DNA of 35,196 bases from CAZEMR01 sp964513465 (GTDB lineage Bacteria; Bacteroidota; Ignavibacteria; Kapaibacteriales; UBA2268): NCBI GenBank assembly GCA_964513465.1, contig CAZEMR010000030.1, forward strand, positions 1 through 35,196, in the 5' to 3' direction. Under the pieces are notes generated by a model. The model was given only the letters and a program-made list of their open reading frames with translations. It did not search any database and had not been told where the DNA came from. Below, in pieces: positions 7,257 to 15,289 of this stretch. Numbering within the stretch: position 1 is the first letter of the stretch; each line of letters opens with the position of its first letter. A program made the position numbers and the translations under genes.

Positions 7257-9536
7257 TTGGAAACACAACTTATTATTGTAATCACGCTGATTGTTCTGGC
7301 CGTAGTCGATCTTACGGTCGGAGTGGCCAACGACGCGGTTAACTTCCTTAATTCGGCAATCGGCTCCAAAGCAGCGTCTTTCAAGCTGATAATGATAATA
7401 GCAGCGATTGGGGTAATGGTCGGGGTTACTTTCTCCAGCGGGATGATGGAGGTAGCACGTAAAGGAATTTTTAATCCGGAATATTTTCTCATGCCCGAAC
7501 TATTGATAATCTTTGTGGCCGTGATGTTTCAGGACATCCTGCTGCTGGATTTGTTCAATACTTTCGGCCTGCCAACATCGACCACCGTATCCATTGTATT
7601 CGGATTATTCGGCGCAGCGCTGGCGATGACATTCATTAAACTCACCAGCGCCGGTGAAAATCTCGATCTGGTATTCACTTATATAAACACAGGAAATGTA
7701 TTGAAAATCGTATCGGCAATATTGCTGTCCATTGTGATAGCGTTTGTGGTCGGGTCGATTATTCAATACCTCACGCGGCTCCTGTTCACCTTCGATTTCC
7801 AGAAGCGATTCAAAAGATATGGCGCAATCTGGAGCGGCCTTGCGGTCACCTTCCTGACCTTTTTCATACTGCTCAAGGGCGCAAAGGGCGCGTCGTTTAT
7901 GTCCGAAGGTGTTTCCGACTGGATCAAAAACAATCTTTGGATGGTATTTATATATAGCTTTGTGGGATGGACAGTTATCCTGCAGCTGGTGATGTGGTTT
8001 ACTAAATGGAACGTACTTAGATTCATTGTGCTGTTCGGCACTTTCTCGCTCGCAATGGCATTCGCCGCAAACGATCTGGTGAACTTCATCGGCGCGCCTA
8101 TGGCCGGACTCAACGCATATCTTTTCGCTGCCCAGACGGACAATCCGATGACGGCATCTATGGAAATAATGCGCCAGCCGGTACAGGCTAACACCTGGTT
8201 TTTACTGATCGCGGGCGCAATAATGGTTACCACGCTCTTCCTGTCGCGCAAGGCCAAATCGGTGGCTTATACCACTATCCGCCTTGGCCGGCAATCCGAG
8301 GGATACGAGCACTTCGAATCCAACGCCATCGCCCGCGCAATCGTTCGCATGGTGCTGGTCGTGTTCGATTTTATAAGAAAAATCACACCTGATGGCCTCC
8401 GCAAAAAAGTAGCCGCAAGGTTTGACGCCACCAAATTCAAGCCGCCACAAACCAAAGACGGAGTGCCGCCGGCGTTCGACCTCGTACGCGCTGCGGTAAT
8501 ACTAATGGTATCCGCTGCTCTGATTTCGTTTGCAACATCACTGAAGCTGCCGCTTTCGACAACGTATGTGACGTTCATAGTTGCTATGGCCGCAGCACTG
8601 CCCGATAAGGCATGGGGACGCGAGAGCGCAGTATATCGCGTATCCGGCGTGGTAACGGTAATCGGCGGCTGGTTCTTTACGGCATTTATGGCATCTCTGG
8701 TTGCAATGATTATCGCTGCAATTATATACTACACTGATCTATACGGAATAATCGGCCTTATTCTGCTTTCAGGATTCGTGCTTCTTTACACTACAAAATT
8801 TGCGAAGAATAAAGAAACCGAAGAAACCGCCGCCGAAATGCAGATACAGATAGAAAACTCCAGCGCAGGCCAGATAGTCAAAGCGCTTTTCGATAGTATA
8901 AGCGATTTTCTTACATCGGTTTCCGACATCACAGACCAGAGCTATAAAGGATTATCAAATGCAAATCTGAAAAAGCTTAAAAAAGCCAAAAAGAAAGCAA
9001 ATAAGCTTAATACCAAATCCGCTGTGCTTATTCGCGATATTCTGAAGCTGCTCCGGTTTGCACCCGACGAGGAAATTCGATCGGGCCCGGCATACACCAA
9101 GGCGCTGTCGTCATTCCAGGATATTTCCGACCGGCTCGGATTCCTTACCAAACAGAATTATGATTATGTTGATAATAATCATCAGGAGCTGACGAAGGAT
9201 CAGATCGAGGAAATCGAGCATATACAGATATCGCTCGATAAGCTGACCGCAGGAGCCGCTGATATTATCCAACATATGAAATTCAACCAGATGGATATAC
9301 TCGCCGTGCATCGCGACGAGCTGCTCGATGTGGTCAGAAAATGCAACCGTACCCAGCTCCAGCGGATCAAAAAATCGCAGAGCAACATGAAGCGCAGTAT
9401 GCTCTATCTCTCGATCCTCGGCGATGTGGAGTCGATGGCCGACCACGTAATCCAGATATGCTACAACTGCCGTCTCGTAAACGAGGTAATCAGCAAGCAT
9501 ATCGACGCGTTAGATGTGGCTCCCAAGGAGGATTAG
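7257..9536 (+). CDS. PiT-family inorganic phosphate transporter with long cytosolic C-terminal domain
   Basis: Inner-membrane phosphate permease of the PiT (PF01384) family. The two inverted PiT halves are visible: VANDAVNFLNSAIGSKA (23-39) with GLPTSTTVS (104-112), and AANDLVNFIGAPMAG (270-284) with LPLSTTYVT (431-439). Membrane helices extend to about residue 513. A soluble, charged, helix-rich tail of about 240 residues follows (520-759), with a lysine-rich stretch, LKKLKKAKKKANKL, near 572-585. It resembles PhoU/DUF47-type regulatory domains, but that is inference. The start is TTG with AGGAAA immediately upstream. No in-frame ATG is nearby, and ATT at 7242 is the only upstream alternative before a stop. 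The gene overlaps convergent rmlA by 4 bases. Confidence 0.9.
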   Translation: METQLIIVITLIVLAVVDLTVGVANDAVNFLNSAIGSKAASFKLIMIIAAIGVMVGVTFSSGMMEVARKGIFNPEYFLMPELLIIFVAVMFQDILLLDLFNTFGLPTSTTVSIVFGLFGAALAMTFIKLTSAGENLDLVFTYINTGNVLKIVSAILLSIVIAFVVGSIIQYLTRLLFTFDFQKRFKRYGAIWSGLAVTFLTFFILLKGAKGASFMSEGVSDWIKNNLWMVFIYSFVGWTVILQLVMWFTKWNVLRFIVLFGTFSLAMAFAANDLVNFIGAPMAGLNAYLFAAQTDNPMTASMEIMRQPVQANTWFLLIAGAIMVTTLFLSRKAKSVAYTTIRLGRQSEGYEHFESNAIARAIVRMVLVVFDFIRKITPDGLRKKVAARFDATKFKPPQTKDGVPPAFDLVRAAVILMVSAALISFATSLKLPLSTTYVTFIVAMAAALPDKAWGRESAVYRVSGVVTVIGGWFFTAFMASLVAMIIAAIIYYTDLYGIIGLILLSGFVLLYTTKFAKNKETEETAAEMQIQIENSSAGQIVKALFDSISDFLTSVSDITDQSYKGLSNANLKKLKKAKKKANKLNTKSAVLIRDILKLLRFAPDEEIRSGPAYTKALSSFQDISDRLGFLTKQNYDYVDNNHQELTKDQIEEIEHIQISLDKLTAGAADIIQHMKFNQMDILAVHRDELLDVVRKCNRTQLQRIKKSQSNMKRSMLYLSILGDVESMADHVIQICYNCRLVNEVISKHIDALDVAPKED

Positions 9537-10405
9537 TCGTATTCTTCGGCTATCCGGATGCAATACTCGCGGTATGAGCATTTCGGAAGCCGTTCGACAA
9601 TACGGAAATACTCCTCCTTATCAATGAATTTTTTATATAACGCAATTTCTTCAAGGCAGGCGATCTTGGTCCCCTGCCTTTTTTCTATTGCATGGATAAA
9701 CGAGCCCGCCTCCATCAAACTATCCGGCGTACCGGTATCCAGCCATGCAATACCGCGCCCCATCAGCTCGACCTTCAGCCGGCCGCGACGCAGGTATTCC
9801 TTCTGCACATCGGTGATTTCGAGCTCGCCGCGCTCGCTGGGCGTCATATTTTTAGCAATTTCGGCTACCTCGCCGTCGAATACGTACAATCCCGGAATGG
9901 CATATTTCGATTTAGGGCTGGCTGGTTTCTCCTCGATCGAGATCACCTTGTTGCCCGCACCGAATTCGACGACGCCGTATTCCGATGGATTATTTACCGG
10001 ATAGCCGAACACTGTGCCGCCGGTATTATTACGCAGCGCATTATGAAAGAAATCCAGCTTGCCATAGAAAAGGTTATCGCCCAGAATCAGTGTCGTCTGA
10101 TCGCCCGCAATAAACTCCTCGCCCAGCAGAAAAGCCTCGGCGATGCCTTTGGGTTCGGGCTGCACTTTGTAGTCTATATTGATCCCCCACTGGCGGCCAT
10201 CGCCCAACAGGCGTTGGAAATTCGGGGTATCGACCGGGGTTGAGATCAGCAATACGTCGCGAATGCCTCCCAGCATTAATGTCGAGAGCGGGTAGTATAT
10301 CATCGGTTTGTCGTATATCACCTGGAGCTGCTTGCTGAATACCGAAGTCATCGGATATAGCCGGGTGCCGCTGCCTCCGGCGAGAATTATGCCTTTGTTT
10401 GTCAT
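9533..10405 (-). CDS. rmlA: glucose-1-phosphate thymidylyltransferase
   Basis: Makes dTDP-glucose from glucose 1-phosphate and dTTP, the first step to dTDP-sugars such as dTDP-rhamnose for surface polysaccharide. It has 290 residues, the usual RmlA length. The nucleotide-binding signature LAGGSGTRLYPMT starts at residue 8, followed by SKQLQVIYDKPMIYYPLS. GDNLFYG, EEKP and WLDTGTPDSLMEA are also present. It stands alone: no rmlB, rmlC or rmlD is visible, so later steps must be encoded elsewhere. The TAA stop shares the bases TTAG with the stop of the convergent phosphate transporter gene. Confidence 0.96.
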   Translation of the reverse strand: MTNKGIILAGGSGTRLYPMTSVFSKQLQVIYDKPMIYYPLSTLMLGGIRDVLLISTPVDTPNFQRLLGDGRQWGINIDYKVQPEPKGIAEAFLLGEEFIAGDQTTLILGDNLFYGKLDFFHNALRNNTGGTVFGYPVNNPSEYGVVEFGAGNKVISIEEKPASPKSKYAIPGLYVFDGEVAEIAKNMTPSERGELEITDVQKEYLRRGRLKVELMGRGIAWLDTGTPDSLMEAGSFIHAIEKRQGTKIACLEEIALYKKFIDKEEYFRIVERLPKCSYREYCIRIAEEYD

Positions 10406-10505
10406 ATCAGTCAGATTAAAAGTTAATAATAATGATTAATACAATAATACAAATATATATAATCATTCCGAAACGTGGGCAATTCAGAGAGATACAATCT
10501 ATATG

Positions 10506-10539
10506 ATCCTTCCGAAGGTTTCGAAACCTTCGGAAGGAT
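10506..10539. repeat. perfect 34-bp palindrome (REP-like)
   Basis: An uninterrupted perfect palindrome centred on TTCGAA. The left half is ATCCTTCCGAAGGTTTC and the right half is its exact complement. It lies in the divergent gap between rmlA and the 909-residue protein gene. No T-run follows on either strand, so it is not a classic terminator. The CCTTCCGAAGG core recalls extragenic palindromes reported from several environmental FCB genomes, but I see only one copy in this window. A binding site for a dimeric regulator is the alternative. Confidence 0.75.
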
Positions 10540-10683
10540 GTTGACTGAATACGATTCATTGGAAAAATTCTAATAAAAACTAAGGGAAGAAAATTTTTCC
10601 AAACATGCAAGTGTTTTTTTTAATATTTTTTTTCTATTTTTTTATTAAGGTATATCTCTTTTTATTAATAAGGATGGTGCGAT

Positions 10684-13413
10684 ATGATGCGCAAGTTAAT
10701 TACTGCGGTTATTTTTTTTATGATGACCTCTTTTGCTTTGGCACAATTCCCGCCCGTGATTAATTATCAGGGCAGACTATTAGACAGCGACGACAAACCA
10801 ATCACGAAATCAGTCGAAGTTGTATTCTCGATATACGACAGCGAAACCGACGGCAAGCTTTTGTGGACGGAAACCCACACACTGCAGGCCGACGACGGAT
10901 ATATAAATGTATTCCTCGGTTCAAAAAATCCGATAGAATATGAAAATACGGTAACCGATATGTGGCTCGAAGTCGCTATCGACGGCGGCACCATCTCCGG
11001 CCGCACACAGTTTACGGCGGTGCCCTGGGCATTTCACGCGGCCACGGCCGACACCGCAAAATACGCGCTGACCCAGCTCGGCGAGTATGAATTCAGCGGA
11101 GTGCTCGACACCGAGAAAAAGAAAAATGTAGAGATCAAAATCGCAGGCACCACCGCGGCAACATATATACCGGGCGATACCGCGGCAAGCATGCGCCAGG
11201 GATATGCCGGCAATATTATCGACGAAGGAGTAGAGGGCAGCTCCATACTCGGCGGCGGACGCCCGGGCGCTCATAACCGCATTGCGGCCAGCTATTCTAC
11301 AATCGCAGGCGGCTGCAACAATGTTATCGGAGATACTACCACCAAACCACGCACCGATAAAACGGATAAACCCCAGTATGGCAATTATGCCAGACGGAAT
11401 TCATTTATTGGCGGAGGGCATAGCAATTCCGTGAGTATGCAGAACGCCGGTGTGATATGCGGCATTTTGAACCATATCCATGTTTTCAGAAATGAAGAAA
11501 ATTATGACGATATAACCTCCAGCTTGATCGGAACGGGATATGACAATATAATTAAATCCTCTCAGGCTAATTTTATCGGCACCGGCAGAACCGGTAAGAT
11601 GAGCGGCGGAGAATATAACGCAATATTGAACGGATACAGAGGCACCATCGACAGCGGAAGATATCAGGTAATTGTCAATGGCTATGAAAATAAAGTATTG
11701 CACACCGAGCTCAGCACAATTCTTGGCGGCGTTAAAAACGTAATCGGAAAAAATGGATTTAACAGCGTAATTCTTAATGGTTATTATAACCGCGCAGACG
11801 CCAAAAGGACACTTGTTGCCGGAAGCTTTGCCAAGGCTCTGCACGACTATTCAATGATATTTCACGCCACTGCCGACAGCGGCGATTATGACAATAATAA
11901 AGCGTTTTTTTCCAGCAAACCCGCCCAGTTCCTCGTTAAAGCCAATGGCGGCATCGGATTCAACACCAACGTGACCCCCGAGGTGCTCAACGTGAACGGC
12001 GCAATCCTTATAGGCGAAAACAACGAAGAGAACGCGGGCACAATCCGCTTTAAAGACGGAGCTTTCGAAGGCTATAACGGCGAATCGTGGCTGGCGCTCT
12101 CGCCCGAAGGCATCTGGCAGAAGGACGGCGACGTCATCCGCAGCAGCAATAGCGGCATTATCAGATACAACAACCAGGCGCATGGCAACCGCATAAGCAC
12201 ACATATCAATCTGGCATCAGGCGGCACCACCGGAGCCGAGGGCAGCGACTATGCTTTCTGCACCATCGGCGGCGGCTATCTTAACGGCGCAAACGCAAGC
12301 AAAGCTACTGTGGCCGGCGGTATGCTCAACATAGCCGAGGGCGACGCGGCCACTGTCGGAGGCGGCAATGCCAACCGCGCGGCCGGGAACAATGCCGTAG
12401 TAGCGGGCGGAAGCACAAACAAAGCCGATGAGAACAATTCCGCTGTGCTCGGCGGCTACAAAAACGAAGCGCTGGGCGAATATTCAATTATCGGAGGCGG
12501 CAACGAAAATATAGCCAGCGCCGAATATACAATAATCGGCGGCGGCGACAGAAACAAAGCACAGGCGGTATATTCATCCGTACTCGGCGGTCTTCAGAAC
12601 GAAGCCAATGGCCTGCACTCGATCGTTGCCGGCGGTATCAAAAACAAAGCCGTTGGTTCCAAATCCACCGTTCTTGGCGGCGAGGAAAATATTGCAGGCG
12701 GGATAAACTCCGTAGTCTCAGGCGGCTACAAAAACGAAGCAGCAGGCGATGCATCCGCTATTCCCGGCGGCAGCGCGCTGAAAGTCGGCAATAATTCATT
12801 CGGATTCAAAGGCGGACTCGGCAATCCCATGTTGGTCACCGATGTGTCCTCCAAAACGAACGCATTCCACGTAATCGACGCACATTTTATATTCAACGAC
12901 AGCCGCGAAGACGCCGATTTCATAATTAACGGCTCTATCGAAAATCTTTTCTTCGCAGATGCCTCGGAAAACAAAATCGGTATTGGCACCAACGAACCAG
13001 CAACCAAACTCGATATCGACGGCGCTATCAAAATCGGACAGTCCGCCACCACCGCCCAGGGTGCAATCCGCTACCAGGACGGCAAGTTCGAGGGCCGGAC
13101 TTCCGATGGATGGAAGCAGCTCGACAACACCAGCAGCAGCACCAAAGGCACCAATCTGGTTATGAGCTATAAAGTTGTGAATTCGATTTCCAATCTGTCA
13201 TCAACCGACGCCTCGGTTATTAAATATACCGACGCAACTGACGACAGTATCGAGCCATCCAATCTGCCCAGCGGCGAGAATGGCATGATGCTGGTGATCC
13301 ATAACGCCACCGGCGATGTGATCTATTACGACAACAGCACCCACAGTTGCCTTGACGGCAAAGTATTCCAGTTCATCTATAGCGATGGCTGGCGGCTGAT
13401 GTCGAATTATTAA
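10684..13413 (+). CDS. large secreted repeat protein with YadA-head-like arrays
   Basis: A 909-residue exported protein. The signal peptide is MMRKLITAVIFFMMTSFALA, with likely cleavage before Q21. The N-terminal domain (25-120) starts INYQGRLLDSD and includes WTETHTLQADDGYINVFLGS, a module common at the start of secreted FCB proteins. Residues 185-395 form an irregular array of xxxGGxxNxxxG units of about 16 residues. Residues 522-700 form a regular array of 15-residue units resembling trimeric autotransporter head repeats. Two copies of a GIGxNxxxxxLxxxGAIxIG...GxIRxxDGxFEG module (424-472, 764-812) follow the arrays. The C-terminus (820-909, ending RLMSNY) shows no membrane anchor and no type IX sorting motif that I can recognise. 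Start may be either of two adjacent ATGs; AAGGA lies at 10670-10674. An adhesive or surface-fibre role is inference. Confidence 0.85.
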   Translation: MMRKLITAVIFFMMTSFALAQFPPVINYQGRLLDSDDKPITKSVEVVFSIYDSETDGKLLWTETHTLQADDGYINVFLGSKNPIEYENTVTDMWLEVAIDGGTISGRTQFTAVPWAFHAATADTAKYALTQLGEYEFSGVLDTEKKKNVEIKIAGTTAATYIPGDTAASMRQGYAGNIIDEGVEGSSILGGGRPGAHNRIAASYSTIAGGCNNVIGDTTTKPRTDKTDKPQYGNYARRNSFIGGGHSNSVSMQNAGVICGILNHIHVFRNEENYDDITSSLIGTGYDNIIKSSQANFIGTGRTGKMSGGEYNAILNGYRGTIDSGRYQVIVNGYENKVLHTELSTILGGVKNVIGKNGFNSVILNGYYNRADAKRTLVAGSFAKALHDYSMIFHATADSGDYDNNKAFFSSKPAQFLVKANGGIGFNTNVTPEVLNVNGAILIGENNEENAGTIRFKDGAFEGYNGESWLALSPEGIWQKDGDVIRSSNSGIIRYNNQAHGNRISTHINLASGGTTGAEGSDYAFCTIGGGYLNGANASKATVAGGMLNIAEGDAATVGGGNANRAAGNNAVVAGGSTNKADENNSAVLGGYKNEALGEYSIIGGGNENIASAEYTIIGGGDRNKAQAVYSSVLGGLQNEANGLHSIVAGGIKNKAVGSKSTVLGGEENIAGGINSVVSGGYKNEAAGDASAIPGGSALKVGNNSFGFKGGLGNPMLVTDVSSKTNAFHVIDAHFIFNDSREDADFIINGSIENLFFADASENKIGIGTNEPATKLDIDGAIKIGQSATTAQGAIRYQDGKFEGRTSDGWKQLDNTSSSTKGTNLVMSYKVVNSISNLSSTDASVIKYTDATDDSIEPSNLPSGENGMMLVIHNATGDVIYYDNSTHSCLDGKVFQFIYSDGWRLMSNY
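12247..12783 (+). repeat. regular 15-residue (45-base) repeat array in the 909-residue protein
   Basis: Glycine pairs recur at residues 530/531, 545/546, 560/561 and so on to 695/696, giving twelve positions exactly 15 residues apart. The consensus is roughly xSxVxGGxxNxAxGx (for example SVLGGLQNEANGLH). The nucleotide sequence varies between units, so the periodicity is kept at the protein level. It is expected to form a beta-roll or beta-helix. Confidence 0.85.
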
Positions 13414-13437
13414 TTAGATATTATCGGCTTAATCCTG

Positions 13438-13474
13438 CGCCTGCCCGTAATCATCGGGCGGGCGTTTTTATTTT
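13438..13474 (+). terminator. rho-independent terminator of the 909-residue protein gene
   Basis: A 10-bp G/C-rich stem, CGCCTGCCCG (13438-13447) with CGGGCGGGCG (13455-13464), contains one U-G wobble and a 7-base loop, followed by TTTTTATTTT. It begins 24 bases after the stop codon. The stop codon of the opposing DoxX gene lies in the loop. Confidence 0.88.
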
Positions 13475-13846
13475 GTCCGATCGGTCGAATGCAATCGGTC
13501 CTGCCCCGAAATATGCCACAATAAGCAGGCCGCCCATGATTGCAAGATTTTTCATAAACATAGTCATCTGCATCGGGTCGGCAAAATCTGTATGGAATAT
13601 GAATGTAGTCGGGATCATAAATAAAAACAGCAGTCCCGCTCCGAATCTGGCCCACAGCCCCATAAGCACCATCAGCCCGCCTCCGATTTCGACTATTATC
13701 GCCGCAATCAGCATTATCTCTGGCAACGGCAGACCGTATGAGGTCATATAGCCGATTGTCCCCTCGGAGCCTGTGATTTTGCCATATCCGGCATTGATAA
13801 AAATTGCGCTAAGCAGTATTCGTCCAATAAGTGGTAAGATTTTCAT
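13451..13846 (-). CDS. DoxX-family membrane protein
   Basis: A small inner-membrane protein of 131 residues with four predicted membrane helices. The start, MKILPLIGRILLSAIFINAGYGKITG, carries the DoxX-family N-terminal pattern (helix 1 ending in a small-residue/G-K motif). IMLIAAIIVEIGGGLMVLMG and ARFGAGLLFLFMIPTTFIFH form the central helices. Members have been linked to respiration, redox balance or detoxification in different bacteria, so no specific role can be given. The ATG has GGAG eight bases upstream on the minus strand. It stands alone, divergent from the TolC-type gene. Its last codons overlap the terminator of the convergent 909-residue protein gene. Confidence 0.88.
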   Translation of the reverse strand: MKILPLIGRILLSAIFINAGYGKITGSEGTIGYMTSYGLPLPEIMLIAAIIVEIGGGLMVLMGLWARFGAGLLFLFMIPTTFIFHTDFADPMQMTMFMKNLAIMGGLLIVAYFGAGPIAFDRSDKIKTPAR

Positions 13847-13972
13847 GAGGATACTCCGACTGGTTAATTAAGACATTTTGTGGCGTATATATATATTTTT
13901 TACGTTTTACCATATATTTAATTATATTTTTATTTTTGTATAAGAATATTCATCATCGAAAAACCGATCTAT

Positions 13973-15286
13973 ATGCGCAAAATCATTCTGATTCTGACTA
14001 TATCTTTCTTCGCAGCCAGCGGCTATGCCCAAACCGCAGACAGCCTCTCGCTCGACCGGGCTATCCGGATTGCACTGGCAAATAATTACAGCCTGCTGAT
14101 GGCCGAGAATGCTTCGCTGATTGCTAAAAATAATTACAGCATCGGCAGCGCCGGATTTTTGCCCACTCTCGATGTGTCCGGTCAGCAGAGCAACAGCGTC
14201 AATAATTCATCGCTCGAATTCCTAAGCGGAGAGACCATCGACAAAACCGGCGCCAAATCGAATTCTTTCAATGCCGAAGCGAGCCTGAACTGGCGAATCT
14301 TCGATGGGCTGGAGAATTTCAACAGCTATTCCCGGCTCGAAAAGCTAAGCGAAATCGGCGAACTCGAGATGATCGCCATCCGCGAAAGCATCATCGAAAG
14401 CGTTATCCGCGCATATTATGATATCATCCGCAGAAGCCGGATGGCCGACGTTACTACTGAAATTCTTAGCATCTCCGAAAAGCGGGTCGCTATCCGACGG
14501 CAGGAGTACGAGCTTGGCGCAGCCTCGAGAATGGACATGCTCGATGCACGCGCAGATATGAACACCGACCGCGCTGGCCTGATCTCCGAAGAAACTATGG
14601 TCGAAAACGCAAAAGTAACACTGAATGAAATTATGGGGCGCGACCCCGGCGAAGTATTCAGAGTAGCGGCGGATTTTGACCGCGGCGAGCGCATCGGCTG
14701 GGACTCGGTGCTGAATTTGGCGATGGCGCGCAATCCGCAGCTTAGGCTTGCCCGCGGCGCATACTCGGTGGCCGAGAATAATCTTAATACGGAATATTCC
14801 GAGCTGCTGCCTCGGATAGGCCTGTTCGCGAAATATGATTATTCGACCTCAACGTCCGAAGCGGGATTTATTCAGTCAAGCACGAATTATGGCATCAGCT
14901 ACGGATTTAACTTTTCGCTGAATTTATTCAATGGGTTGAACACCAGCCGCAGGATAGAAAACGCCAAAATCGTGCTCGAAACAGAAAATATCGCTCTGGA
15001 TATGACAATCAACCGCATCCGGGCGGAGCTTTTGAGAGCTTATAATAATTATACGAAAAATCTCGATTTGCTGGATTTCGAACTTGAGAACTTCGACGTA
15101 GAGCGCCAGCGGCTCGATCTCGCGATAGACCAGCTAGAGCTGGGGCGGATATCCTCTCTGCAGTTCCGCGAGGCCCAGCGCAGCTACGCTGCAGCCCGCG
15201 GACGCATAATCAATGCCCGCTATAATGCGCGGGTAAGCGAAGCCGAGCTGCTGCGAATTGCGGGCGCATATTCGCAGATTCGCTGA
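13973..15286 (+). CDS. TolC-family outer membrane channel protein
   Basis: Outer membrane efflux protein (OEP/TolC fold), 437 residues, which forms the exit duct for tripartite exporters. The signal peptide MRKIILILTISFFAASGYAQ is followed by SLSLDRAIRIALANNYSLLMAEN, the usual first helix. Two OEP repeats follow: long helices with alternating short strand segments (GFLPTLDVSGQ near 50 and LLPRIGLFAKYDYSTS near 275). The C-terminal helical half contains LDLAIDQLELGRISSLQFREAQRSY, a typical OEP signature. The leader CCGATCTAT has no Shine-Dalgarno sequence. No membrane fusion protein or inner-membrane pump is adjacent, so its partner is unknown. It ends three bases from the convergent PAS receptor gene. 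Confidence 0.93.
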   Translation: MRKIILILTISFFAASGYAQTADSLSLDRAIRIALANNYSLLMAENASLIAKNNYSIGSAGFLPTLDVSGQQSNSVNNSSLEFLSGETIDKTGAKSNSFNAEASLNWRIFDGLENFNSYSRLEKLSEIGELEMIAIRESIIESVIRAYYDIIRRSRMADVTTEILSISEKRVAIRRQEYELGAASRMDMLDARADMNTDRAGLISEETMVENAKVTLNEIMGRDPGEVFRVAADFDRGERIGWDSVLNLAMARNPQLRLARGAYSVAENNLNTEYSELLPRIGLFAKYDYSTSTSEAGFIQSSTNYGISYGFNFSLNLFNGLNTSRRIENAKIVLETENIALDMTINRIRAELLRAYNNYTKNLDLLDFELENFDVERQRLDLAIDQLELGRISSLQFREAQRSYAAARGRIINARYNARVSEAELLRIAGAYSQIR

Positions 15287-15289
15287 TAA

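Noticed and set aside
10416..10610. 64-codon open frame on the minus strand between rmlA and the 909-residue protein gene
   Set aside because: It runs through the 34-bp palindrome, has no ribosome binding site and an odd composition; it looks like chance.
12247..12783. CRISPR array or DNA tandem repeat
   Set aside because: The 45-base period is kept in the protein but not as identical DNA; there are no spacers and no cas genes.
13886..13900. Run of alternating TA between doxX and tolC as a microsatellite or origin-like element
   Set aside because: It is short, and TATATA is common throughout the window; there are no iterons or DnaA-box cluster.
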